From: Prosapia bicincta
Lineage: Eukaryota > Arthropoda > Insecta > Hemiptera > Cercopidae
DNA: 64,000 bases
Direction of reading: 5' to 3'
NCBI GenBank assembly: GCA_036971475.1
Contig: JBAIZL010000001.1
Coordinates: forward strand, 142,556,692-142,620,691
The notes beneath the pieces were generated by a model that saw only the letters and a list, made by a program, of their open reading frames with translations, had not been told where the DNA came from and made no database searches. Below, piece by piece: positions 12,035-24,080 of the stretch (its first letter is position 1; every line of letters starts with the position of its first letter). Both the position numbers and the translations under genes were made by a program.

Positions 12035-12410
12035 ATGGTTACTGCTAATGAAAAGAAGGAGAAAAAAAAGTTTATGGGCGAAGAAGTGGTTAATGGAGCG
12101 GGAAATATTGTCCCACGTGAACCTACTTCGGGAACTTGAAGACAATGATTTCCGAAATCATTTGAGAATGGACGAGGATTGTTTCCTATAGTTGCTAGCT
12201 AAAGTGAAACCTCTCATTGAAAGAACAAATACAGTCATGAGGGAAAGCGTAAGTGTTGAAGAACGGCTTGTTGTGACACCCCGATATTTAGTAACTGGGA
12301 GGTCGTTGGAAGATTTAAAATTTAGTGCTGCCCTATCTCCGCAACTGTTATCATCAATTATACCAGAAACTTGTGAAGCGATTTATAGCACTCTGAAAGA
12401 ATACATAAAG
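12035..12410 (+). pseudogene. PIF/Harbinger transposase first exon, broken (copy B)
   Basis: Homologous to 1582-1956 but damaged. A run of A residues near 12060-12070 shifts the frame relative to A, and the codon for Q in the FLQLL stretch is TAG at about 12188-12190. The downstream part (LLAKVKPLIERTNTVMRESV, ETCEAIYSTLKEYIK) stays open. The donor here is GTAAGT (12411), a closer consensus match than GTAGGT in A. Confidence 0.75.
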
Positions 12411-12727
12411 GTAAGTAAAAACGTTCCTTCATGACATTATATAGGCCTAAGACTATTCTGTCCAAATATTTATTATTTTTTCCTAATATTCTCATCCTTT
12501 TAGATTTTCTCCCCTACCATTATTATACCATATTATTGCACTGAAGAAATCTAAATATCATATTTTGACTTTTCCTTGTTATTCATTTATTGTAAACGAG
12601 AAATTCCACCAAGAACATAAGCTCCTTCGAGCATATCCCAGGGTGGGCAGCAATCATTTTTTTTTCTTTTTGTATACTGTAATGTATACATCTGAGATAA
12701 AATTATTAATATTAAGCAAACAGAAAT

Positions 12728-12916
12728 TCAATGATAAAATAAGATGTTTAGAAGGGAATTATATGCTTCATTTCTCCGATCCCTGTTCGAATAGGTGTCA
12801 CACTGGACATCCCACAAACAGCGGTAAGTTTTTAAGATCTCCAGTATCGCTTCCATCTTAGTTTTCTCATCCGCCGGAACTTGTGTCTTTTTTGGTACTT
12901 CAGACACAATCAACAC
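12728..12916 (-). pseudogene. MADF-domain fragment (copy B)
   Basis: Contains KMEAILEILKTYRCLWDV followed by QCDTYSNRDRRNEAYNSLLN, the N-terminal half of a MADF domain, on the strand opposite the transposase exon. It is truncated after SLLNI as in copy A. The shared truncation shows the internal deletion of the transposon predates the duplication. Confidence 0.6.
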
Positions 12917-13284
12917 TGAATGGCTACCGAAAGTTAACTGATTCGTCGTGTCGGTTTGCCGACAAAGCTACACACGTGCCAACCGGACAGGTTACTAGGG
13001 TGGGGAGTCGGCTGTCGGGGCTTGTCGGGATATCACTGTATCACATTGTGTATAAACAGAATTTATTGTAAGGACAACAAGTACAACCATTCTATTACAA
13101 TTTTAATGTAACATAATTGTGAAATAACAACATTAAATAATAAAAAAAAACATTTTTTATTTTCCTAGTGTGAGACATGAGGGAGATGCTATTCTGGAAA
13201 CTTGATGTACATACAGTGAATACTTCTTGAAAAAAAATTAAAAAAGGAGAATAGATACAATACCAAGAACGTTTCCTTTATCCT

Positions 13285-13953
13285 CTGCTCTCTGGCTCAC
13301 AGGGTTAGACACTACCCAGCTCCTTGACCTGCTGCTCTCTGGCTCACAGGGTTAGACACTACCCAGCTCCTTGACCTGCTGCTCTCTGGCTCACAGGGTT
13401 AGACACTACCCAGCTCCTTGACCTGCTGCTCTCTGGCTCACAGGGTTAGACACTACCCAGCTCCTTGACCTGCTGCTCTCTGGCTCACAGGGTTAGACAC
13501 TACCCAGCTCCTTGACCTGCTGCTCTCTGGCTCACACGGTTAGACACTACCCAGCTCCTTGACCCTCTGCTCTCTGGCTCACAGGGTTAGACACTACCCA
13601 GCTCCTTGACCTGCTGCTCTCTGGCTCACACGGTTAGACACTACCCAGCTCCTTGACCTGCTGCTCTCTGGCTCACAGGGTTAGACACTACCCAGCTCCT
13701 TGACCTGCTGCTCTCTGGCTCACAGGGTTAGACACTACCCAGCTCCTTGACCTGCTGCTCTCTGGCTCACAGGGTTAGACACTACCCAGCTCCTGGACCT
13801 GCTGCTCTCTGGCTCACAGTGTTAGACACCACCCAGCTCCTTGACCTGCTGCTCTCTGGCTCACAGGGTTAGACACCACCCAGCTCCTTGACCTGCTGCT
13901 CTCTCGCTCACAGGGTTAGACACCACCCAGCTCCTTGACCTGCTGCTCTCTCT
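13285..13953. repeat. 47-bp minisatellite, about 14 units, homogenised (copy B)
   Basis: Same unit as 4364-5457, but nearly all repeats carry GGGTTAGACACTACCCAGCT. The last three use GACACCACC as in A. The uniformity suggests recent local re-expansion of one variant. Confidence 0.95.
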
Positions 13954-15593
13954 GACTCTAAAGCTTAGTACCTTGACATCCTCTTTGACTGCCAAAACCA
14001 AACCGCCCTTCTCAACATGTAGGCGTTTCTTCCCTTCCATCGCTTCCCTTTCTTTTATTATATCCACCAATCCTGGCATGTCTAGATTTGTGTTTTCGCT
14101 TTCTCCGCGCTCTTAGTTTCGGGATGTACGGGTTTGGGAAATTTTACCGACAAAGTTTCTACTTTATGCCTATTCCTTACAATTTTTAAATTTGGTTGTA
14201 TTTAGTTCGATGTTGAGACACTGATCTCACCTCTGTCCATTTTATGCAAAATAAGACCGTTGCAGCAGAAACGTATTTCCTCATCGTAGCTTGTGACCGA
14301 CGAAAGAATAAACAGTATAAGCCGTCTACAAAAGTTTAATAGCTTTAAAGTTACACAGATAAAACTATCTTAGTTTGTTCATATGCTATCATCCGTAAAT
14401 TAGGTTTTCTAGCTGTCACAGTTAAGACTTACTGGTTCTTTCTCTCTAGCTCGTAGAGACGATGGTTTAATTTATTCCTTTGAGTAAGACAACACAAAAC
14501 AATCTAATGGAACTGTACAAAAGCTAGCAAGAACAAAAAGGAAAAGGGTTTGTTTCTGCACGAGAGGACTATCTAATCTTAATTACCAAAAAAGACTCTT
14601 CAACATTAATTTGAGCTGTTCTCTTTTTTAAAGCGATATCTGAAGGCTTTTTTGTAAATTTTTGGAAAACAGTGTTTTTATTCATTGTATCTGACGGAAT
14701 CAAATACAGGCCTGTAGCCATGTTGCGGCACATTGTATTTGGTCAAAAAACGTTTATGATTTGTAATATAATTACCTATGTTTACTTGTGATAATTTTGT
14801 TTCCTTTTATCGTTTACAAAATAAATAAAATATTGGTATTACATAAAGGCTGAAAATAGAATACATCAGAATATGAATTATATTTAAATAATTTAAGAAA
14901 GGATAAAGAAGTCATATAAACAAAATATCAATTTCCTGATATTCCAACGGGGATTTAGATGGGAATAGCGCTGACGTAACATCTCCCCCTGGATCCTGTA
15001 GCAAGGTTTTGTAATTAGGAACCAGAGTAACCAATTAAACGATAATTATGTCATCACTTTGAAGCAAGCGTCCCAATTACGTTCAGTCAGAACTAACGAT
15101 TAAATTTAATTGGGTGTTTAAATGAAAGTGTAAAGTTGTGAAACTCTAAACTTTAAGGATTGTTGTGGTTTAATGAAACTCACTTTTTTTGTTAGTTTTT
15201 GTTAATGTTGAACAAACTAAATAAATTTTAATTCAATATATTAGTATTTGACTCTCGTCGTGTTTGAATGAGTTGTGAAGTAATGATAATGACTACCACA
15301 ACTTGAACTTCTTCTATATAATATCATGTGTTTATTTTATTCTAAATATATCTTAACATAGACGAAATTCCTCATATACTTAGATCATGTCACGAGAAAA
15401 TCAGTAGAACTACTAAAACCTTTAGTTATCTCTTTCTTTATATTTATTTCATGAACACGAAAAACCACTAAATATATTTTCTTCTCGATCCTCTACATTT
15501 TTACAATGATTTGATGTTAAATCATGATAATTCATCTCCTGCATTGCAGCGCCAGCCTCAAATTTGATTGCCGCAAGGATATGGAAGCCACTG
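13954..15593. other. AT-rich non-coding part of copy B
   Basis: Parallels 5458-7017 of copy A. I see no gene; the open frames visible in A are interrupted here. Confidence 0.6.
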
Positions 15594-15790
15594 TGCGAGC
15601 GCTTGTACGTTGCAAAGCGTGGGCGTAATAGACCCGGTTTATTGTTGTATACATTGGGTTTACAATGGACGTTAGGAGTTATTTACGTTTCCTCAGGGAA
15701 TAAACGTTATCCTCCCAGACTCGGCGTTTTGATTGGTTTTGTTTCGGAAGTACTTTACCCGCGGGAAAAATGAAGGAATACAGTGTTTCT
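15594..15790 (+). repeat. Dispersed repeat R190 (copy B)
   Basis: Carries GTAATAGACCCGGTTTATTG, GTTATTTACGTTTCCTCAGG and GATTGGTTTTGTTTCGGAAG, matching 7018-7210. Confidence 0.7.
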
Positions 15791-16074
15791 TAACAAGTTA
15801 TTGCCGAAAGAAGGAGCGTGACCTAAGAAACTGAGTTTATTGGGACTTATAAATAATGACACTTATAAATAGGCCTAAATAAATTTGATATATATACATA
15901 TATGATTCGTTATTCTGTGCATTCCTATAGCTCAATACAACTTACGATTTGTAACTAGTTTGATAAACGTCATTTGCTTAAGTAGGACTCAAATGCTATC
16001 TATATTAGTCTTTCAGTAGGCCTAATAAATAAAATCTTGAATTTTGTAGGCCGGTGATTACGTTTGGTTATCTT

Positions 16075-16490
16075 AATTAATCACTTTAACATTAGTTTGT
16101 GACTACCCGAAGTTTAAATTTAGTTTATTTGTAAAAACGTACTGAGACAGACCGTTTTCGATCACTATGTGGCGATCTTCATCAGTGTCTTCGTCTGTGT
16201 AAGATTTTCGATAGTATCAAAGGGTATTGTGTTTGTTCGTTTATTACGTTTGTACTCTGTATTTTTGTGTGCCTGTAAATTTCATATTGTTCTAGTGTGT
16301 TGAGATGTGGTCATTTTATGTTGATTTGTAAGATTTCTAGGGTTGGTAAATTTTAGTGTATTTGTGTCCTATTTCTTTTATGTAATTGTAGAATGCTGAG
16401 TTGGTGTACCTCGACTTTTTGTTTAAAGCTGTGACGATGTCACAACACTTAAAGTACAGATAGTCATAAAATAATTTTAAAGTAATTAAT
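16075..16490 (-). mobile_element. Penelope-like element 3'-end fragment with inverted ends
   Basis: The ends are inverted copies of one sequence: ATTAATCACTTTAACATTAG at the left, and at the right a segment whose reverse complement reads ATTAATTACTTTAAAATTAT. The same sequence forms both ends of the palindrome at 40082-40341. Read on minus, the interior contains short frame pieces such as PFDTIENLTQTKTLMKIAT running into a hammerhead-like motif, which resembles how Penelope-like elements end. Family assignment is inferred from the hammerhead-like motif and layout; no RT is present. Confidence 0.5.
16145..16190 (-). ncRNA. Hammerhead-ribozyme-like motif
   Basis: On minus the order is AGACA, CTGATGA, an extra A, stem GATCGC with loop CACATA and GTGATC, then GAAA, ACGG, TC and TGTCT. 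AGACA pairs with TGTCT (stem I), and GATCGC pairs with GTGATC (stem II, one G-U). CTGATGA and GAAA are the conserved core boxes, and a UC step sits at the expected cleavage site. Deviations are one extra A before stem II and a minimal stem III. Penelope-like elements are known to carry small hammerhead motifs in their terminal repeats. Activity is unproven. Confidence 0.45.
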
Positions 16491-16738
16491 AAATAGAATT
16501 ATTTATTTAATCTATAGTTCAGTATATTTTGGATTTAGCATATTTCATACTAGAAAGTCGGTACTAATTCACTCTCTTAGTGTTAGGGAATTATTTTTGC
16601 CGTTAATTGATGAATAAGAAAAATTGTTTTTTTATATTCAGTGCCTTATTTTCAATTCCTACCATTACTAACCATATCATTCTTCGGAAGTTAAATCCTG
16701 CTTCTCCCTCTCCAGGCTGTCAGTGGCTGTCTCAGCTT

Positions 16739-16870
16739 TGCTTGCCACAAAACGTTTCTACGTTTCAATGCGCTGGCCTCAGAGACACAGTTTATTGCTG
16801 ACGTATGGGTTAAGTTTGCGATAAGCATTAATGTTATTTATATTTCCTCAGGGATTAAGCTTTTTTAGAA
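16739..16870 (+). repeat. Dispersed repeat R190 (partial)
   Basis: Contains GAGACACAGTTTATTGCTG, GGGTTAAGTTTGCGATAAGC and GTTATTTATATTTCCTCAGG, a diverged part of the 7018-7210 repeat. It is cut off where the sequence runs toward the CA microsatellite. Confidence 0.55.
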
Positions 16871-16889
16871 GTCTTTTACTCAAGACCTT

Positions 16890-17072
<183 letters not shown>

Positions 17073-17217
17073 AAATAAATATTTTTGGTAAAAAAATCTC
17101 AAATTTTTAATATATCTCATAATATAGTAGTAAATTTAAAATGTGCGATCATGATGATCTCTCCCTCTACTTTGTAACTTCTTGTTTGTTAGATTGTAAT
17201 TTTTTTAATAAGACCCT

Positions 17218-17246
17218 CTGATGATTATGACACGGTCATCGAAACG
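17218..17246 (+). other. Hammerhead-like/Penelope-type motif
   Basis: CTGATGA, TTA, TGAC-ACG-GTCA and TCGAAACG: core-like boxes around a short perfect stem. It is a smaller, less complete version of the motif at 16145-16190 and may mark another Penelope-type 3' end (to about 17340). Confidence 0.3.
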
Positions 17247-17369
17247 CACACAATTGTTTAATCTTGAGTGCCTTATTTTTTTGGTTATTTTTCATTATTT
17301 TTGTGGTATTGGGGTTCTTTCCAATATTTTCATTGTTATATATTGTACCACAGTGCTTCTATATTGTAT

Positions 17370-20335
17370 AATACTAAAGTAGTATCGAACTAATAATACA
17401 GTAGTAGCGAAATAAAAATATAGTAGTAGCGAAATATCACTACAGTAGCAGCGAACTAATACTACAGTAGTAGCGAGCTAATACTACAGTAGTAGCGAGC
17501 TAATAATATAGTAGTAGCGAAATAATACTCCAGTAGCTGCAAACTAATAATACACAAATATCCAAATAATACTATAGTAGCAGCGAACTAATACTACAGT
17601 AGTATCGAACTAATAATTTATTAGTAGCGAAATAATACTACAGTAGCAGCGAACTAATAATACAGAATTAGCCGAATAATACTACAGTAGCAACGAACTA
17701 ATACTACGTTAGTAGCGAAATAATACTACAGTAGCAGCGAACTAATATTACAGAATTAGCCACATAATACTACAGTTGCAGCGAACTAATAATACATGAT
17801 TAGCCAAATAATACTACAGTAGCAGCGAACTAATAATACAGTAGTATCGAACTAATAATGTTATAGTAGCGAAATAATACTACAGTATCAAGCAACTAAT
17901 ACTATGGTAGTAGCGGATTAATACTACAGTAGTAGCGATCTAATAATATAGTAGTAGCGAAATAATACTCCAGTAGCAGCAAACTAATTATACACAAATA
18001 GCCAAATAATACTACAGTAGCAGCGAACTAATGCTACAGAAGTATCAAACTAATAATTTAATAGTAGCGATATAATACTACAGTATCAGCGAACTAATAA
18101 TACATGATTAGCCAAATAATACTACAGTAGGAGTGAACTAATACTACAGTAGTAGCGAACCAATACTACAGTAGTAGCGAACTAATACTACAGTAATAGC
18201 GAGGTAATAATATAGTAGTAGCAAAATAATATTACAGTAGTAGCGAACTAATATAATAGTAGCGAAATAATACTACAGAATCAGCGAAATAATAATACAT
18301 GATTAGCCAAATAATACTACAGTATGAGTGAACTAATACTACAGTAGTAGCGAACCAATACTACAGTAGTAGCGAACTAATATTACAGTAGCAGCGAACT
18401 AATACTACAGTAGTAGCGAACTAATACTACAGTGGTGGTGAGATAATAATATAGTAGTAGCGAGATAATACTACAGTAGCAGCGAAATAATACTACAGTA
18501 GTAGCAAACTAATACTACAGTAGTGGTGAGATAATAATATAGTTGTAGCGAAATAATACTACAGTAGCAGAGAACTAATATTATAGAATTAGCCAAATAA
18601 TACTACAGTAGCAGCGAACTAACAATGCAGAATTAGCCAAAAAATACTACAGTAGCAGCGAACTAATAATACAGTAGTATCAAACTAATAATGTTATAGT
18701 AGCGAAATAATACTACAGTATCAAGCAACTAATACTATGGTAGTAGCGGATTAATACTACAGTAGTAGCGATCTAATAATATAGTAGTAGTGAAATAATA
18801 CTCCAGTAGCATCAAACTAATAATACACAAATAGCCAAATAATACTACAGTAGCAGCAAACTAATACTACAGTAGTATCGAACTAATAATAAATAGTAGC
18901 GAAATAATACTACAGTAGCAGCGAACTAATAATACAGAATTAGCCAAATAATACTACAGTAGCAGTGAACTAATACTACATTAGTAGCGAGCTAATACTA
19001 AATTAGTAGCGAGCTAATAATATAGTAGTAGCAAAATAATACTACAGTAGTAGCGAACTAATATAATAGTAGCGAAATAATACTACAGTATCAGCGAACT
19101 AATAATACATAACTAGCCAAATAATACTACAGTAGCAGTGAACTAATACTACAGTAGTAGCGAACCAATATTACAGTAGTAGCGAGCTAATACTACAGTA
19201 GCAGCGAACTAATACTACAGCAGTAGCGAACTAAGACTACAGTAGGATCGAACTATTACTACAGTAGTGGTGAGGTAATAATATAGTATTGGCGGGAAAA
19301 TACTACAGTAGCAGCGAACTAATATTACAGTAGTAGCGAACTAATACTACAGTAGTGGTGAGATAATAATATAGTTGTAGTGAAATAATACTACAGTTGC
19401 AGAGAACTAATTTTATAGAACTAGCCAAATAATACTACAGTAGCAGCGAACTAACAATATAGAATTAGCCAAATAATACTACAGTAGCAGCCAACTAACA
19501 ATACAGAATTAGCCAAATAATACTACAGTAGCAGCGAACTAAAACTACAGTAGCAACGAAGTAATACTACAGTAGCAACGAACTAATACTACAGTAGTAG
19601 CGAGCTAATATTCTAGTAGTAGCGAAATAATACTACAGTAGCAGCGAAATAATATTACAGAATTAGCCAAATAATACTACAGTTGCAGCGAACTAATAAT
19701 ACAGTAGTATCGAACTAATAATGTTATAGTAGCAACTAATACTATGGTAGTAGCGGATTAATACTACAGTAGTAGCGATCTAATAATATTGTAGTAGCGA
19801 AATAATACTCCAGTAGCAGCAAACTAATAATACACAAATAGCCAAATAATACTACAGTAGCAGCGAACTAATACTACAGTAGTATCGAACTAATAATTTA
19901 ATAGTAGCGAAATAATACTACAGTAGCAGCGAACTAATAATACAGAATTAGCCAAATAATACTACAGTAGCAGTGAACTAATACTACAGTAGTAGCGAGA
20001 TAATACTACAGTAGTAGCGAGCTAATAATATAGTAGTAGCAAAATAATACTACAGTAGTAGCGAACTAATATAATAGTAGCGAAATAACACTACAGTATT
20101 AGCGAACTAATAATACAGAATTAGCCAAATAATACTACAGTAGCAGTGAACTGATACTACAGTAGTAGCGAGATAATACTACAGTAGTAGCGAGCTAATA
20201 ATATAGTAGTAGCAAAATAATACTACAGTAGCAGCGAACTAATATTACAGTAGTAGCGAACTAATATTATAATCGTAGCTAAATAATACTACAGTATCAG
20301 CGAACTAACTCTACAGTAGTAGTGAACTAATGCTA
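17370..20335. repeat. 21-bp satellite/minisatellite array of about 3 kb with higher-order repeats
   Basis: Roughly 140 tandem units near CTAATACTACAGTAGTAGCG A, with common variants (GTAGCAGCGAA, AATTAGCCAAATAA, ATAGTAGTAGCGAAATAA). Rare variants recur together as larger blocks: AATGTTATAGTAGC at about 17857, 18690 and 19720, and TACACAAATA at 17551, 17991, 18824 and 19831. This gives larger periods of about 440, 833 and 1007-1030 bp. Stops occur in nearly every frame, so the array is not coding. Confidence 0.97.
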
Positions 20336-21985
20336 AAGTAAACTTCTACTAACAGTGTTATAGTAGGTTACCGTCATCGTAGGTTGTGATTGGAGCCTCA
20401 ATTATGAAAGAGGTCATAGGACTTTGAGCTATGTCTACTACATAAGTTTATGTGACACCTAGCTCCCGTTTTGTCTGGGGCTATCCATCAGGAGAACATA
20501 GTGTTTAAGGTAGGATTCATCGAGGTAGTGACTTTAGATTAAAATTTCGCTCTGCCTATCTGATTTCTTTGACGGTTCTTTTGATTATTCTCTTTTCTCC
20601 TACTTCTATTTTAACTTCATCGTCAATCCTCTCTTCCAAGCGTAACGGCAAAAGCGTTTCGGAACAAAGAACATTTTGATTTAAAGGTAAGCGAAAATAA
20701 AAGATATATTCAGAGTTTGACTACTTTGCTGGGGGAGAAGTATCTCATCGCTGGGATAAAGTTTAAATAGAATGCAGACATTGTATGAAATATCTGAACA
20801 ATAACATGACAGTGACTCACGAAGGTAAGAACAGGTAGTGTTGTAAGACGATACTGTCTATTTTTATTAAAAGAACTAAGTGAATAAAGAAGAAACAAAT
20901 TTTAAGGCAATTTAATATCAATTGTTTTCAATACCTTTAACAAGTTCGTGTTTATTAATATTATTATTAAATTCATTTTTGGATTTTAAATTTAAGGAAG
21001 GAATTTTAGAACTTCCTGACTTAACAAATACGTTACTTATTCGAATAAACTTTAATGACTCTAAATTTTACTCTAGGCTTAAATGACTCTTGTTATTATT
21101 TATTGATTCTAGGTTTAAAGAACAATCCAACTACAATATTCAAGTTCATATAATTAATTACATGCACTACAATAGAAATTGATGGCCTTTTGGGTTCCAG
21201 TTATTGATATCTCAATAGCCATTTATTGCTAACCTTCTAAACAGTTGTTCCCTCATTGGTTTCTCTTTCAAGAGATTTTCTTTGAACTATATTCCAGTCT
21301 TGGCTAAAACAATAGACACTTGCCTGTATTGTTTCCACGCGAGCTGATAGCTAGTATTCATTAACTGCCAGATCGCCCAATCATTTTTTTGTACTTTTTT
21401 AAACATTTGTGCCTCAAATATCTTTTGTTTTATTGAACCAGTCGAACTACAAATGGTCTCAAATTCGTCATTTAGTAATAAATTCTTTTTTATTGTACTT
21501 TCGCTATTTCGTGGCCTCTCTCACTACATTTGCCTTTTCGTTATTTATTTTACGTAAGGAGTTGAGTATCGGTAACTTTGTTATCTCGTTCCTTTACATT
21601 GTTTTGATTTAGTGAATCGATAAATTTCTTCCTTACAAAATTTTTAAAGAGAAACTAATAATTATCAATTAAACAAAATTATCGATTTTAATAAAATCGA
21701 CCACTTGAATGTTTTCGATGCTAAACAATAAATACTTAATACAATACCTTTTTTAACAATGATTGGCTTCATCAAGGGTTGTTGTTTCTAAATCTTAGAT
21801 ATTATTAGCCCTTTTAGAAATGTAAAATGTTAGAACAATTTAATTTATACTATTGTAGATGAATGAAACCCTGTAATCGAAGTATTCAAGAAAACACACA
21901 AGTAGGCTAGATTTTAATTATAAATATTCCAAGAATAACATATTCATATTGGTTCGGGTTCTTCGTGGTACTTTATAAGAAATAA
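20336..21985. other. AT-rich intergenic sequence
   Basis: No gene, RNA or element recognised. Short open frames (for example 20710-20898 on - and 21409-21612 on +) have no family features. Confidence 0.5.
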
Positions 21986-21989
21986 ATTG

Positions 21990-22620
21990 CTAGAGATGTT
22001 TCCTGACAACGAAAATAGTTTCCTATTTGGATTAAATTTCTTTGTTGCTTCCACAAATTCTATCCGCTCTTTAATTAAATATTTTCCTATTGTCAAAGTA
22101 GAGAAACTTTAATTTTTCCTAAACTGATAGATGTTGATCGGCTTTACTTTATATTTGAAGTTCATCTATCACTGTGAATATTTTCCCTAGGACTCTCCAC
22201 GAAACTATTTACCGTGTAACACTGACTAAGTCGACTCTTCAAGAAATATAACTGCAGTTGATTTTTTAAAGGAACTAAGTTTGTTAAAAGTAGGATTTAT
22301 TTCCCGCTCTGTTATCTTGGGTCGGTTCTTCAGCCACTTGCGTCTCTTCTTCAGGTCCAGATATTTTTAGCTTGGTCGTCTTGACTTTGGTTTTCGGAGG
22401 TTCCGAACAAATCTTCCTTCCATTCCTTATCATTTTCATTTTGGGGCTCAGTCATGAAAGCATTTCTTAGAGATTCCTTTCAGATGTCATAAAAATGTTC
22501 CAAGAGTTACGAGATTCACAGTTTGAATGGTTTTCCATTATAGGGCATCCTTCTACGGGATCAGCAAATAAACCGCTTTCATCCAAGTTACACCGGGTAG
22601 CCACTCATAAATCTCAACCC
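21990..22620. repeat. Decayed paralogous block
   Basis: 22180-22620 aligns with 23660-24080: CCACGAAACTATTTACCGTG against CCACAAAACTATTTACCGAG, GCAGTTGATTTTTTAAAG against ACAATTGATTTTCTGAA, then GATTCACAGTTTGAATGG against TTTCACAGTTTGAATACT. The part at 21995-22110 (GATGTTTCCTGACAACGAAA) also resembles 9479-9600 and 29250-29340. Confidence 0.5.
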
Positions 22621-23226
22621 GCAAGACCTACCCTACATTTCTCCACTGCATTATGACATTATGTTCGATCTTGACATAAGTTTTTGAGCATATAAAAGGT
22701 TTACAAAGATTTTTATAAAGTTTTTCCCCAAAGTTTCTGAAGTTAATTAAACAGTTTTTTCCAGGAAGAGTAAAAACTCAAGTCTACTTCCATGTTAAAA
22801 CTTTGTGCGGAATCGTTTACTGGGGTTTGTAGCGAAGTTCACTGCAGATATTAAGATTTCCTGTACCAGGATTGTTTCCGGGTTGGGTTCTTATATAGTT
22901 GATCTGTGGGTTATTCGAATGCAAAAAAAACGCTAGGCTGAAAATCTTTTAAGAAATGAATTTACTTGTTATCTAAATACAAATAAACACACACACAAAC
23001 ACCCAGAAAGATAGACACACACACACACCCATAATCTCAAACCTACATTATATATAAATTGTAAATCACTTATGCATTGGGAAATCAAAGTATCAAATTT
23101 CTCATACTTATGAAAAATAATTTTTCAACAAAAATTTGCCAAAAGTGTATTACCACCCCTATGAACAGTACTTACTTTCATAATGTAGATCCGTCTTCTA
23201 AGCAGTAGAACATGTTCATATTATAT
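22621..23226. other. AT-rich intergenic sequence with a short CA run
   Basis: Contains CA-rich repeats at about 22987-23031. No gene seen. Confidence 0.5.
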
Positions 23227-23425
23227 ACCAGTCCTGAGTGAGAGACAGAAAGAAAGAGAGAGAGAGAGAGAGGGAGAGAGAGGAGGGGGAAGATAGACAG
23301 ATAGAGAGAAAGAGAGATAATTGAGGTGGGGAGAGAGAGAATGAGGGAACAAGAGAAAGAGGAAGACAATGGAGGGGGAAGAGGGGAAAAGTAAAGTGTG
23401 GTGGAGGGGGAAAGAAAGGTGAAAT
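23227..23425. repeat. Polypurine (GA-rich) tract of about 200 bp
   Basis: Almost entirely A and G on the + strand, including GA repeats and GGAGGGGGAAG blocks. Low-complexity open frames on minus are artefacts. Confidence 0.9.
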
Positions 23426-23659
23426 TAAATATTGTCTAATAGTTGTAAACATTTTTTTATTTTTTAAAAACGTAAAAACTCTTGCAATGAAATCAACCCA
23501 GACATTCATTTTTCATGTGATAACCTCGGCTCTATGCATAACCACTATCCGCTTGTGGCTTTGGGAATCTGAATAATCTACATTTCCGTGTATGAAAGCA
23601 AACAGTTTGATTTCTGCGCATACTTGGAGTTCTGTAACAATGTGGATAATATCCTGCAA

Positions 23660-23774
23660 CACATTCCACAAAACTATTTACCGAGTAGCATTGGTTTACA
23701 ACCCTCTTCATGAAATAAAAATACAATTGATTTTCTGAATTTTGTATTTTCTTTTCTCAAACAGTTCTTCTCAA

Positions 23775-23806
<32 letters not shown>

Positions 23807-24080
23807 ACCTACACTTGACTTCTTCGATCTTGGCTGAGGTTCCCATGACCCAATTTTCCAGTCACCTGTTATTTCATCTAGAGTTGTTCTTGGTCATGAA
23901 GAAATAGCACAAGCTTCTTTTGAAGGGGTTATGAAGAAATTACAGGAATTTCAAGTTTCACAGTTTGAATACTATTTCTTGATGACAGCCATCCGTCATC
24001 GGGTCTGTTGTTTCCAGATCTTTCTGAACCAATTGTAAAAAAATCGATTAAAAACAATTTCCGGATCGCTAAAAATAAAG
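23660..24080. repeat. Decayed paralogous block (partner of 22180-22620)
   Basis: Colinear with 22180-22620 and interrupted by a CA microsatellite at about 23774-23810. Confidence 0.5.

Larger units (their letters stand above)
11814..13036. mobile_element. PIF/Harbinger derivative, copy B, right end deleted
   Basis: The left terminus ACTAAAACTCGCTACACACG at 11814 matches that of copy A. The element contains one 67-bp unit, a damaged transposase exon and a MADF fragment. Homology to the element ends at about 13036 after TCGGGATATCAC, and the following sequence matches A from 4132, so the right inverted terminus was lost. Confidence 0.75.
10700..15890. repeat. Segmental duplication, copy B
   Basis: Colinear direct repeat of 1-7400, starting AGCGTAACCATTATGC at 10700. 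Relative to A it lacks about 1.56 kb (A 2575-4132), has a 67-bp repeat reduced to one unit, a shorter minisatellite and an extra segment near 14645-14750 (around GCATATTGTATTTGG-like sequence). Homology fades after TTATTGGGACTTATAAATAA at about 15837. Confidence 0.92.

Noticed and set aside
17370..20335. CRISPR-like array
   Set aside because: The units are contiguous 21-bp tandem repeats without unique spacers in an evidently eukaryotic sequence.
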